38,213 bases of DNA, from NCBI GenBank assembly GCA_030428945.1, contig JAUIEC010000026.1, positions 1 to 38,213 of the forward strand, given 5' to 3'. Position 1 is the stretch's first letter; every line of letters starts with the position of its first letter. Origin of the DNA: Phycisphaerae bacterium (GTDB taxonomy: Bacteria; Planctomycetota; Phycisphaerae; UBA1845; Fen-1342). Below, piece by piece: positions 16,464 to 23,330 of this stretch. Under the pieces are notes generated by a model, which had not been told where the DNA came from, searched no databases, and saw only the letters and a list, made by a program, of their open reading frames with translations. Both the position numbers and the translations under genes were made by a program.

Positions 16464-17297
16464 ATGCTGGAACTCTGCCTGCTGGCGGAGGCTGCCGCGA
16501 CGCAACCGGTCGAACTGATCACCAGCGGCGCCTTCTTCACAACCGAAAACATGATCGCCCTGCTGGCCCTGGCGACCCTCGAGATCGTGCTCGGGATCGA
16601 CAACGTGGTCTTCATCGCGATCGTCGCCGGCAAACTGCCGGCCCACCAGCAGGTCAAGACCCGCAACATCGGGCTGCTGCTGGCCGCGGTCGTGCGGATC
16701 CTGCTGCTGCTGGTCGTGGCCCAGATCATGCAACTGACCGAGACGCTCTTCGAAGTGCTCGGCCAGGGGATTTCCGGCAAGGACATGATCCTGCTGGGCG
16801 GCGGTCTGTTCCTGATCTGGAAGGCCGTGCACGAGATCCACGACAAGCTCGAGACGCCCAAGGACGAGCAGGGCGGTCCCGGCGTGGCGACCACCTTCGG
16901 GGCGGTGCTGGTGCAGATCCTGCTGCTGGACCTGGTCTTCTCGCTGGACTCGATCATCACAGCGGTCGGGATGGCCAAGAACCTGTACGTGATGATCGTC
17001 GCGATCGTCATCGCGGTCGCCGTGATGATCGGCTTTGCCGGACCGGTCAGTCGCTTCGTCGAGCAGCACCCGACCATGCGGATGCTGGCCCTCGCGTTCC
17101 TGGTCCTGATCGGCGTGCTGCTGGTGGCCGAGGGACTGCACCAGCATGTCGAGAAGGGTTACATCTACTTCGCGATGGCGTTCTCGTTCATCGTCGAGAT
17201 GCTGAACATCCGGGCCCGGAAAGCCCGCCGGCCGGTGCAGTTGCACGCCCGCCAACTGGAACGGGCTGGTGTCGGGAAGCCGGACCAGCCGATATAA
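16464..17297 (+). CDS. TerC/YjbE-family integral membrane protein
   Basis: The protein has 277 residues and about seven to eight hydrophobic segments. The two signature segments with buried Asp are LEIVLGIDNVVF (Asp46) and LDLVFSLDSIITAVG (Asp162). Family members export manganese or help insert and metallate secreted proteins; the substrate cannot be read from sequence. I chose the ATG at 16464, with CGGAGA upstream and a -10 at 16436; the longer upstream frame would run over the promoter. The stop codon TAA lies within the TATAAT box of the next gene. Confidence 0.92.
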   Translation: MLELCLLAEAAATQPVELITSGAFFTTENMIALLALATLEIVLGIDNVVFIAIVAGKLPAHQQVKTRNIGLLLAAVVRILLLLVVAQIMQLTETLFEVLGQGISGKDMILLGGGLFLIWKAVHEIHDKLETPKDEQGGPGVATTFGAVLVQILLLDLVFSLDSIITAVGMAKNLYVMIVAIVIAVAVMIGFAGPVSRFVEQHPTMRMLALAFLVLIGVLLVAEGLHQHVEKGYIYFAMAFSFIVEMLNIRARKARRPVQLHARQLERAGVGKPDQPI

Positions 17298-17298
17298 T
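17293..17298 (+). promoter_or_regulatory. -10 element for the STAS pair, overlapping the TerC gene stop
   Basis: A perfect TATAAT sits at 17293-17298, and its bases 17295-17297 are the TAA stop of the upstream gene. It lies 26 nt before the STAS start. No good -35 is seen inside the upstream gene. Confidence 0.5.
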
Positions 17299-17323
17299 CG
17301 CCGGACACGGGAGACGTTCCGCC

Positions 17324-17686
17324 ATGAGCGAGCCAAAGAGCCTGATTCTGTCCCAGGAGGGCGACATCACCGTCGCCTCGTTCCGGGACGCCTCGATTCT
17401 CGACGCCGTCACGATCCAGCGGATCGGACGCGAACTGTATGCCCTGGTCGAGGCCGACGGGCGGCGGCGGATCGTGCTGGACTTCGCCGACGTCCGCTTC
17501 CTGTCGAGCCAGGCCCTCGGCGTCCTGCTGACCCTGCGGCGCAAGGCCGACCAGGCCAAGGCCGAGGTCTTCCTGGCCGGCATCCGCGACGAACTCGTCC
17601 GGGTCTTCAAGATGACCAACCTGGACAAGCTGTTCCAGTTCTATGACGACCGCGGGGCCGCGCTCGCCAAGCTGGGCGCGGGCTGA
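17324..17686 (+). CDS. STAS-domain protein (anti-sigma factor antagonist-like), first of a pair
   Basis: The protein has 120 residues and is a single STAS domain. The core strand and loop IVLDFADVRFLSSQALGVLLTL (about residues 50-71) is the region that in SpoIIAA/RsbV bears the phosphorylated serine (DSSG). Here that turn reads SSQA (61-64), so a serine is present but shifted. Family members regulate sigma factors through a serine kinase or act in signalling assemblies. No kinase or phosphatase gene is in the window. The ATG has GGGAG upstream and its own TATAAT box. Eight bases separate it from the second STAS gene. Confidence 0.88.
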   Translation: MSEPKSLILSQEGDITVASFRDASILDAVTIQRIGRELYALVEADGRRRIVLDFADVRFLSSQALGVLLTLRRKADQAKAEVFLAGIRDELVRVFKMTNLDKLFQFYDDRGAALAKLGAG

Positions 17687-17694
17687 GCAGGTCG

Positions 17695-18072
17695 ATGTCC
17701 GAACCGCCCACCGAGATCGTCACGATCGCCGACCGCCCCGAGGCCGCGGTCGTGACCGTGCATGCCAGCCAGTTGACGAATATTCAGACGGTCGACACGT
17801 TCGCGGCCCAACTGCTCGAACGGATCGCCGCCCACGACGCGACCCACTTCATCGTCGACTTCGGAGGCGTGACCTTCATCGTGACACCGGCCGTCAACGC
17901 CCTGCTGCAGGCCAGCAAGCAGGTCAGCGGCGCGGGTGGCAAGCTGATCGTGGTGGGGCTGAACGAGAACATCCGGCGGGTCTTCCAGTTGATGAAACTG
18001 GATCGGGTCCTGCTGCTGCAGGCCGATATCGACGCCGCCCTGGCGGACCTGCCTACTTCTGGCGGTAAATGA
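17695..18072 (+). CDS. STAS-domain protein, second of a pair, lacking the phospho-serine motif
   Basis: The protein has 125 residues and aligns with its upstream neighbour across the domain (HFIVDFGGVTFIVTPAVNALL against RRIVLDFADVRFLSSQALGVLL). The turn is VTPA (63-66), so the canonical serine is absent, with Thr64 as the only candidate. It may be constitutively active or a structural partner. It ends inside the 3' end of infA on the other strand, a 20-bp tail-to-tail overlap. It is probably cotranscribed with the first STAS gene. Confidence 0.85.
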   Translation: MSEPPTEIVTIADRPEAAVVTVHASQLTNIQTVDTFAAQLLERIAAHDATHFIVDFGGVTFIVTPAVNALLQASKQVSGAGGKLIVVGLNENIRRVFQLMKLDRVLLLQADIDAALADLPTSGGK

Positions 18073-18277
18073 TCCGCCCGCGATTGTGGTCGTAGGGCGA
18101 AATCTCGACGGTCACCTTGTCGCCCGGCAGAATCCGGATGAAGTGCTTGCGCATCTTCCCGGAAACCGTCGCCAGCACTTCGTGCTTGCTCTCGCCGATC
18201 TCGGCCTCGACAAGAAACATCGCATTCGGAAGCGCCTTGACCACAACGGCTTCCAGTTGAATCGCATCCTTGGACAA
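18053..18277 (-). CDS. infA: Translation initiation factor IF-1
   Basis: The protein has 74 residues and a single S1/OB-fold domain that binds the ribosomal A site during initiation. Recognisable parts are MSKDAIQLEAVVVKALPNAMF, the HEVLATVSGKMRKHFIRILPGDKV stretch, and the end SPYDHNRGRIIYRQK. The start is TTG at 18277 with GAGGGTGA upstream. It stands alone here, away from the ribosomal-protein clusters where infA often lies. Its 3' end overlaps the convergent STAS gene by 20 bp. Confidence 0.96.
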   Translation of the reverse strand: MSKDAIQLEAVVVKALPNAMFLVEAEIGESKHEVLATVSGKMRKHFIRILPGDKVTVEISPYDHNRGRIIYRQK

Positions 18278-18352
18278 ACGTCACCCTCAAACTGCGGACT
18301 ACCGCGCAGACCTTCCCGTCCGGCCACGCCGGCACGCACGCGCGGGAGCAAA

Positions 18353-18381
18353 ATCCTAGACCCGGCCCCCGCCCCCGTCAA
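18353..18381 (-). promoter_or_regulatory. Promoter of infA
   Basis: On the minus strand TTGACG (18376-18381) is followed after 17 nt by TAGGAT (18353-18358). The predicted leader is about 70 nt. Confidence 0.65.
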
Positions 18382-18412
18382 CGCACGGTGGAATTCCCAC
18401 CGCGGGGGTGCC

Positions 18413-18418
18413 TAGCAT
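18413..18418 (+). promoter_or_regulatory. Putative -10 element of the PEP-CTERM gene
   Basis: TAGCAT in the context GTGCCTAGCATTGCCC lies 57 nt before the ATG at 18475. It is divergent to the infA promoter. The -35 is weak. Confidence 0.35.
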
Positions 18419-18474
18419 TGCCCGAGGCGGGGTCCGCCCGTTCTCCGTGCCGACACAACAACCGGGGACCCGCG

Positions 18475-19287
18475 ATGCCGCTCCGCCTGACGCTGCTGAT
18501 TGCCGCCCTGCTGCCCGCCACCGCCCGGGCCGCCCACACCAACAACATCATGCTGACCGGCTACTGGCCGCCGACCAACAACATGATCCGCGGCTTCAGC
18601 ACCAACCCCGACCAGAACCCCGGCGGCTGGCAGGGCGAGAACTGGAACGACACCGGCTACGACGTGCACTCGTTCTTCCCCGAGTTCCCCGACGGCATCG
18701 GACAGGGCGAGGGCGACCTCGAGGTCGACTACCAGGACACCAGCGCGGACTTCTGGCGGATCGTCGAAGAGGTCCGCCCCGTCGCGATCATCACCTTCAG
18801 CCGCGGCTTCAACGACAACAGTTGGGAAATCGAAAAGCTGCAACGCAACCTCGACGAGTGGATCCCCGACTACCAGGCCCCCTTCCAGCCGACCGTCTCG
18901 CCGCCCGACCAGAGCGTCCCGGCCGGCTTCGTCCGCGAGTCCAGCCTGCCGATGCGGAAGATCCGCAACGCCGTCGACGACGAGCCCGGCATCGACGTCG
19001 ACGCCCGCATCGACGCCCGCGGCTTCGGCGGCGGCTTCCTGTCCGAGTTCATCGCCTACCACGGCGTCTGGTACCAGTCCCTGCACGCCGACCCGAGCGA
19101 CGCCTTCTGGAACGTCGCGGCCGGACACATCCACGTCGGCTCGCAGGTCTCGCTGGCCGACGGGCGGCGGGCGACCGAACTGACCCTCGGGGCCCTGACC
19201 ACCTACCTCGACAACCAGTTGCCCGAACCCGGCACCCTGCTGCTGCTGGCCACCACCCTGCTCGCCAGCCTGCGACGAACACCCTGA
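18475..19287 (+). CDS. PEP-CTERM protein with pyroglutamyl-peptidase I-like fold, catalytic Cys apparently lost
   Basis: The protein has 270 residues. Residues 1-19 are a signal peptide. The body aligns by eye with pyrrolidone-carboxylate peptidase (C15): IMLTGYWPP for the ILVTGF start, EIEKLQRNLDEWIPD (117-132) for the ERVA.NLDDARIPD segment with the catalytic Glu (Glu120), EFIAYHGVWY (191-200) for the TYVCNH.FY segment, and GHIHVG (217-222) for FIHVP with the catalytic His (His220). The catalytic Cys position reads Ala194, so the enzyme should be inactive or altered. The C-terminus PEPGTLLLLATTLLASLRR (250-268) is a PEP-CTERM sorting signal, so it is probably processed by an exosortase and held in the envelope. 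The distant homology is inference; no database was searched. Confidence 0.75.
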   Translation: MPLRLTLLIAALLPATARAAHTNNIMLTGYWPPTNNMIRGFSTNPDQNPGGWQGENWNDTGYDVHSFFPEFPDGIGQGEGDLEVDYQDTSADFWRIVEEVRPVAIITFSRGFNDNSWEIEKLQRNLDEWIPDYQAPFQPTVSPPDQSVPAGFVRESSLPMRKIRNAVDDEPGIDVDARIDARGFGGGFLSEFIAYHGVWYQSLHADPSDAFWNVAAGHIHVGSQVSLADGRRATELTLGALTTYLDNQLPEPGTLLLLATTLLASLRRTP

Positions 19288-19345
19288 GCGCCCTCGCGCC
19301 CTTGCTCCCTCAAGGATCCTCTAGCTCCGCGGGCTCCGGTTCCGC

Positions 19346-19351
19346 TATCAT
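19346..19351 (+). promoter_or_regulatory. Putative -10 element of the LTxxQ-like protein gene
   Basis: TATCAT in the context CCGCTATCATCTGAGG lies about 65 nt before the start. The leader contains a GC-rich inverted repeat (GGCGGC/GCCGCC, about 19377-19391) before AAGGAG. Confidence 0.45.
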
Positions 19352-19414
19352 CTGAGGTTTGCACAAAGACACCCGGGCGGCGTGGCCGCCACCCTTGCTA
19401 AGGAGCACCCCGTG

Positions 19415-20491
19415 ATGAACCGTTTGGCTGCCGCGCTGCTGCTGGCCGGCTGCGTGGCCCTGCCCGCCTTCGCCCAGGAGCGTCCCGAACGGGACCCGCT
19501 GCGTTCGATCTCGCGCCGCCTGCGCACCGAACTGGCCCTCGACAGCGACCAGAGCAAGGCCTACGAGCGGCTGCTCAAGGAGCACCGCCAGGAGCACGAA
19601 CGGCGCGACGAGGCCGCCCTGCACCGCGTGATGACCGAGGCGCACCAGGCCGGCCGCAAGGGCGGCGACCTCGAGACGCACCGCGAACGGCTGCGCGACC
19701 TGACGATGCCCATGACGCTGACCTTCCTGGACCGCATCACTCCGATTCTGAACGACAAGCAGCGCGGTCAGCTCGAACAGATCCGCAAGCGCTACGACCC
19801 GGCCACGACGATGATGATGGGCGGCGTCCTCGAGCGCCTCGCGGTCGCCCGGACCGACCTGGAGCTGAACCCGCAGCAGCGGACGGAATTCGACCAGCGC
19901 GTGCTCACCGCGGCCGAGAACCTCGTTCCGGGCGTCAAGACGCGTGACCTGAGCCCCGCCCAGCTCGACGAGGTGCTCAAGGCGCTCCAGGAGGCGATGG
20001 AGTCGGGCGACGAGGAAGCCGTCCGCAACGTGCGCGGCCGGGTGATCGCCGAGCAGCAGAACCGTTCCGACGTGCTGCTGGACCTGGTGCTGTCGCTGAA
20101 CAGCGACCTGAGCGACGCGCAGCGTCCGAAACTGGAGAAGACGGTCGCCGACCTGTTCGACCCGCGGGTCTACGAGGCGGACGGCACGTCGCCGCAGTTG
20201 ATCGCCCGGGCGGCCCGCCGCTGCAAGCTGACCGCCGAGCAGCAGGGTCGACTGAAGGAGATCGAGCAGACGATCAAGCCGGCCGAGATGCGCAAGGACC
20301 CCGCCCAGCGGGCCCGCACGGTCTACAGCGTCCGAACCTCGATCGAGGAACTGCTCAGCGCGGAACAACTGACGCAGTACCGCAAGGCACTCGGCGGCCG
20401 CCCGGACCGCGGCAGCGGCGAGAAGAAGGCCAAGGCCCCCGACAAGGAAGCCAAGCCCGCCAGCGAAGCCCCGGAACCGACCGAACCGTAG
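19415..20491 (+). CDS. Secreted alpha-helical protein with Spy/CpxP-like LTxxQ repeats
   Basis: The protein has 358 residues. The ATG at 19415 follows AAGGAG; an in-frame GTG directly before it is an alternative. The signal peptide ends AFAQ (residues 18-21). A LAGC at 10-13 resembles a lipobox but lies too far inside the hydrophobic core to be sure. The rest is charged and helical, with recurring L-x-x-x-Q motifs (LALDSDQ, LELNPQQ, LSDAQ, LTAEQQ, LSAEQL) like those of Spy/CpxP periplasmic chaperones. The C-terminus is a Lys/Pro/Glu-rich tail. It is likely an envelope protein; its function is unknown. Confidence 0.75.
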   Translation: MNRLAAALLLAGCVALPAFAQERPERDPLRSISRRLRTELALDSDQSKAYERLLKEHRQEHERRDEAALHRVMTEAHQAGRKGGDLETHRERLRDLTMPMTLTFLDRITPILNDKQRGQLEQIRKRYDPATTMMMGGVLERLAVARTDLELNPQQRTEFDQRVLTAAENLVPGVKTRDLSPAQLDEVLKALQEAMESGDEEAVRNVRGRVIAEQQNRSDVLLDLVLSLNSDLSDAQRPKLEKTVADLFDPRVYEADGTSPQLIARAARRCKLTAEQQGRLKEIEQTIKPAEMRKDPAQRARTVYSVRTSIEELLSAEQLTQYRKALGGRPDRGSGEKKAKAPDKEAKPASEAPEPTEP

Positions 20492-20513
20492 AACGGCCGG
20501 CGATGAATGACGC

Positions 20514-20557
20514 GCGAGGGTGAAAGGGAGCCGCGGCGCCCCTTATCACCCTCTCGC
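20514..20557. terminator. Imperfect inverted repeat between convergent genes, possible bidirectional terminator
   Basis: GCGAGGGTGAAAGGG (20514-20528) faces CCCCTTATCACCCTCTCGC (20539-20557) with two small bulges. It lies between the stop codons of convergent genes. It lacks a U-tract on either strand, so termination by this hairpin alone is uncertain. Confidence 0.5.
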
Positions 20558-20580
20558 ATTCCGCCCCCCCCGCCGACACG

Positions 20581-21093
20581 TCAGGCCGGCGCGAGCCCCT
20601 GCATCCGCCGCCAGGCGCTCCACTGGCCCAGGTGCATCATCGGGTGCCCGCACAGGAAGAACGAGAACATCGCGGCCGCGGTCGGAAAGAGCTCGCGCAT
20701 GCGTCCCTCGCGCGGGTTCTCGCCGAGCAGCTTGTCGTCCCCGGCTTCCTGGATCAGCGCGCACGCGCTCCGCTGGGCGGACAGGAAATGCGACTGCAGT
20801 TCTTCGAGCGACGGATAGCGCGAACCGTCGGGATCGTCGTGACAGGCCGCGCCGGGTTCGAACAGAGCCGCGTAGCCGTCGGGCGCTGCCACGCCGGCCG
20901 GATCGGCCCCCAGATACTCGTGCACGCGAACCGGGTAGAGGCACAGGTGTCCGAGAATGAAAGCCGGGTGATTCGTCTCCACGCCGCCGGCCAGTCGGGC
21001 GTAGTTCTTCTGCGTCACGCCTTCGAGCAGTCGCTCGGTGTACGAAACCACCGGTCCGCCGGTGGCCGCGATGATCGATCCGATCTGTCCCAT
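20581..21093 (-). CDS. DinB/YfiT-like putative metal-binding protein
   Basis: The protein has 170 residues, usual for the DinB four-helix fold. Candidate metal ligands are His49 (NHPAFILGHL) and His150/His154 (GHPMMHLGQWSAWRR), with His42 also possible. Bacterial members include thiol-dependent transferases and proteins of unknown role. The ATG at 21093 has AAAGGAA about 9 nt upstream. It stands alone, between a terminator of the upstream gene and a convergent neighbour. The substrate cannot be inferred. Confidence 0.8.
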   Translation of the reverse strand: MGQIGSIIAATGGPVVSYTERLLEGVTQKNYARLAGGVETNHPAFILGHLCLYPVRVHEYLGADPAGVAAPDGYAALFEPGAACHDDPDGSRYPSLEELQSHFLSAQRSACALIQEAGDDKLLGENPREGRMRELFPTAAAMFSFFLCGHPMMHLGQWSAWRRMQGLAPA

Positions 21094-21196
21094 CGTTCGT
21101 GTTCCTTTCGTGCTTCGGCTCGCGCGGGTCGGAATGCGGGCGATCGGTCCGTGCCAGGTTCTGTTTGACGGATCCAATCGCGTTGGTGCCGCCGTG

Positions 21197-21266
21197 AAAA
21201 AAGTGAAGGAGCGAAAGGGTGAAAGAGGGTCGAACGTCGCGAAACCGCCCTCTTTCGCTGCTTCAC
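21197..21266 (-). terminator. Terminator of the DUF2723 gene
   Basis: On the minus strand GTGAAGCAGCGAAAGAGGG (21248-21266) pairs with CCCTCTTTCACCCTTTCGCTCCTTCAC (21203-21229) with one roughly 8-nt bulge. TTTTTT (21197-21202) follows at once. The bulge equals one GGTGAAAG unit, which suggests a repeat expansion within one arm. Confidence 0.75.
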
Positions 21267-21318
21267 ACTTCCACCTCTTCACGGCCTTGGCAGCTCATTT
21301 GCGTCGGGCAAACACGAC

Positions 21319-22974
21319 CTAGCGGAATCGATAGAAGCCCAGCGGGGTCAGGGCCGGGTCCTCGACGACGGCCCGCCGCAGCCCGCCCTGCAGTCGCTCG
21401 CCCGGCATTTCCACACCGGCGGTCTGCTCGTCCTGCCACAGTCGGGCGCGGACGAAGACCGGGCGTCCGGCCTCGCGGTACGCCCGCAGCAGCGCCGGCC
21501 AGTTCTGCACGCGATTCTCGTTGATGATCGCCACGTCGGTCCGGCCGGCCCGCACGTGGAACAGGTAGCGATAGACCATCGCCGACTTGCGACTGGCGAG
21601 GATCACCGCCTCCTGCGGAAGCGGCGCGTCCGCCAGCGCGGCCAGGTGGCGCTGCCGGGCGTGCTCGGCCGGCGTGTTGCGGTTGACGTCGCCGTAGTTG
21701 CTGACCAGCAGCCAGACCGGCACCGCGCAGCACAGCAGTTGCCAGCCGCGCAGCCCCCAGCCGCGCGGCCCGCCGGCAACGCCCCAGCCGGCCGTCCCGA
21801 GCCCGGCCAGCAAGGCCAGGCCGAGAATCGCCGGCGAGATGAAGTCGAGATTGTTGCTGGGAATGTGATAGAAGTAGAACGCCACGTTGCCGGCCACGAG
21901 CCCGACACCGAGCAGCCACCAGGCCGGACGGCGGACGTAGAAGACAATCCCCAGCCCGGCCAGGATCAGGGCCGGCAGTCCGACGGCGACGCCGGTGGTG
22001 CCGGGGTGCTCGGCGTAGGGATTGTCGTCGCGGACCGTGTCGGCCCCGGACAGCAGCCACCAGAGCTTGGCCCGGTCGGTGGCGAACCGGTCGTCGGCCC
22101 GGCGCCTGTCGGAATACCCCTGCCACTTCAGGCCGAGGACGTAGCGGACGTCGCTGGTCAGCGTGCGCGGGACGACTTCCTCGCGGATCTGATCGCGCAG
22201 GACATCGTCACGGACGTAGGGCTGCCCGGGATCGAACCGCAGTTCGAAGTAGGCCAGCGAGTACGCCAGCGGAAGCAGAAAGCAGAGCGTCGCCAGGGCG
22301 AAGCGCCGCGGCGTGATCCGGAACGTCCGCAGACTGACCAGCCAGAGCAGCAGGAACGCCGGCAGCACGAACAGTTCGGACGTGCGGTTCCACATGCTGA
22401 TGCCCAGGCACAGCGCCAGCAGGTAGAGCCAGCGGGCCCGGCCGTCGGCGAAGTAGCGGGTCGCGCAGTACACGGCCGCGACGAGGAACAGCAGGTAGAA
22501 GACGTAGACCTCGGCGACGAGCGCGTTCTGCCAGTAGATCGAACTCCAGCCGAGCACGCCGGCCGCGACGAGTCCGGGCAGCATCTGTCCGGTGATCCGG
22601 CGGAGGGCGGCGTACAGCAGGATCAGGGTCAGCGTGGCCGCGAGGGCCTGGAGCAGGTTGAGGCGGTAGGCCTCGTCGGGCCCGATCGGCAGCATGCTGA
22701 AGAGTTTTCCGACGGTCATCATGATCGGGTAGCCGGGGGGGTGGGCCACGCCGAGCAGCGGAATGACGTGCTGCATCTCGGCCCGGTCGTTGTGATCGAC
22801 CCCCGGATGCAGCGTGGCGAGGTAGACGCCGCCGAAGACGACAACGATCGCCAGCATGACGGCCCGGTGCCAGCCGGGGGATCCATCACGGACGGCGGCC
22901 AGCGGCGCGATCGGCGACGCGGCGGGCCCGGTGTCCGCTCCGGAAGCAGCGGCCTCGCTCTGTTGATCAACCAA
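21319..22974 (-). CDS. DUF2723 polytopic membrane protein, GT-C glycosyltransferase-like
   Basis: The protein has 551 residues and roughly 11-12 membrane segments. The first outer loop HPGVDHNDRAEMQHVIPLLG with acidic residues, followed by AHPPGYPIMMTVGKLF and then RLNLLQALAA, is the DUF2723 signature, related to protein O-mannosyltransferases and TMEM260. It probably moves a sugar from a lipid carrier to an exported acceptor. The soluble C-terminal part (about 450-551) would face outward. The start is TTG at 22974 with AAGGAG 7 nt upstream and a TATGAT box at 23010-23015. It is monocistronic by the terminator that follows. Confidence 0.85.
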   Translation of the reverse strand: MVDQQSEAAASGADTGPAASPIAPLAAVRDGSPGWHRAVMLAIVVVFGGVYLATLHPGVDHNDRAEMQHVIPLLGVAHPPGYPIMMTVGKLFSMLPIGPDEAYRLNLLQALAATLTLILLYAALRRITGQMLPGLVAAGVLGWSSIYWQNALVAEVYVFYLLFLVAAVYCATRYFADGRARWLYLLALCLGISMWNRTSELFVLPAFLLLWLVSLRTFRITPRRFALATLCFLLPLAYSLAYFELRFDPGQPYVRDDVLRDQIREEVVPRTLTSDVRYVLGLKWQGYSDRRRADDRFATDRAKLWWLLSGADTVRDDNPYAEHPGTTGVAVGLPALILAGLGIVFYVRRPAWWLLGVGLVAGNVAFYFYHIPSNNLDFISPAILGLALLAGLGTAGWGVAGGPRGWGLRGWQLLCCAVPVWLLVSNYGDVNRNTPAEHARQRHLAALADAPLPQEAVILASRKSAMVYRYLFHVRAGRTDVAIINENRVQNWPALLRAYREAGRPVFVRARLWQDEQTAGVEMPGERLQGGLRRAVVEDPALTPLGFYRFR

Positions 22975-23009
22975 CGCGACACTCCTTAGGCGAATGCGAT
23001 CCGAGCCGC

Positions 23010-23015
23010 ATCATA
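23010..23015 (-). promoter_or_regulatory. Putative -10 element of the DUF2723 gene
   Basis: On the minus strand TATGAT in the context CGGCTATGATGCGG lies 35 nt before the TTG start. No good -35 is seen. Confidence 0.45.
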
Positions 23016-23193
23016 GCCGCGTCCGCGCAAGCGAACAGCCGACCGGGAATCGCCGCGCGCCGTTGGCGTTGATCACAACCGTGGTGTGCAGCGACGCCCG
23101 GATCCCCCCGATCCACTGCACTTGCGCTCCGCCGTGTCACGACCCGGCGTCATGCGGGATCCACACGTGATCGAGAGCGAAGTGTTCGCAGGT

Positions 23194-23312
23194 CCTGTTC
23201 CCTGTTCCCGGTTCCCGGTTCCCGGTTCCCTCTTCCCGGTTCCCTCTTCCCGGTTCCCGGTTCTCGGTTCCCTGTTCCCGGTTCCCTGTTCCCTGTTCCC
23301 TGTTCCCTGTTC
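23194..23312. repeat. Array of 17 heptad repeats (CCTGTTC/CCGGTTC/CCTCTTC)
   Basis: Seventeen contiguous 7-bp units span 119 bp without a phase break. Eight read CCTGTTC or CCTCTTC and nine read CCGGTTC or its one TCGGTTC variant; changes fall mainly in positions 1, 3 and 4. The unit length is not a multiple of three, and the array lies beyond the permease stop. A minus-strand open frame runs through it but lies out of frame with both neighbouring genes. Confidence 0.92.
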
Positions 23313-23330
23313 CCTCGCGGCGCAGCCGCG

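Larger units (their letters stand above)
22975..23330. other. Intergenic region with promoter and heptad array
   Basis: This 356-bp gap separates two minus-strand genes. It holds the TATGAT box (23010-23015), about 175 bp in which I see nothing definite, the 17-unit heptad array (23194-23312), and a GC-rich hairpin CGCGGC-TGC-GCCGCG just after the permease stop (about 23315-23330). The hairpin has no U-tract. Confidence 0.7.

Noticed and set aside
19415..19480. Lipobox (LAGC) making the LTxxQ-like protein a lipoprotein
   Set aside because: The Cys is at position 13 inside the hydrophobic core, and a good signal peptidase I site AFA-Q follows, so I did not call it.
23194..23312. Heptad array as a Rho-loading (rut) site
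   Set aside because: The C-rich strand is the plus strand, while the genes on both sides are read from the minus strand, so their RNA would be purine-rich here.
23194..23312. Heptad array as a CRISPR array or as coding sequence
   Set aside because: There are no spacers and units are 7 bp. The minus-strand open frame through it is out of frame with both flanking genes.
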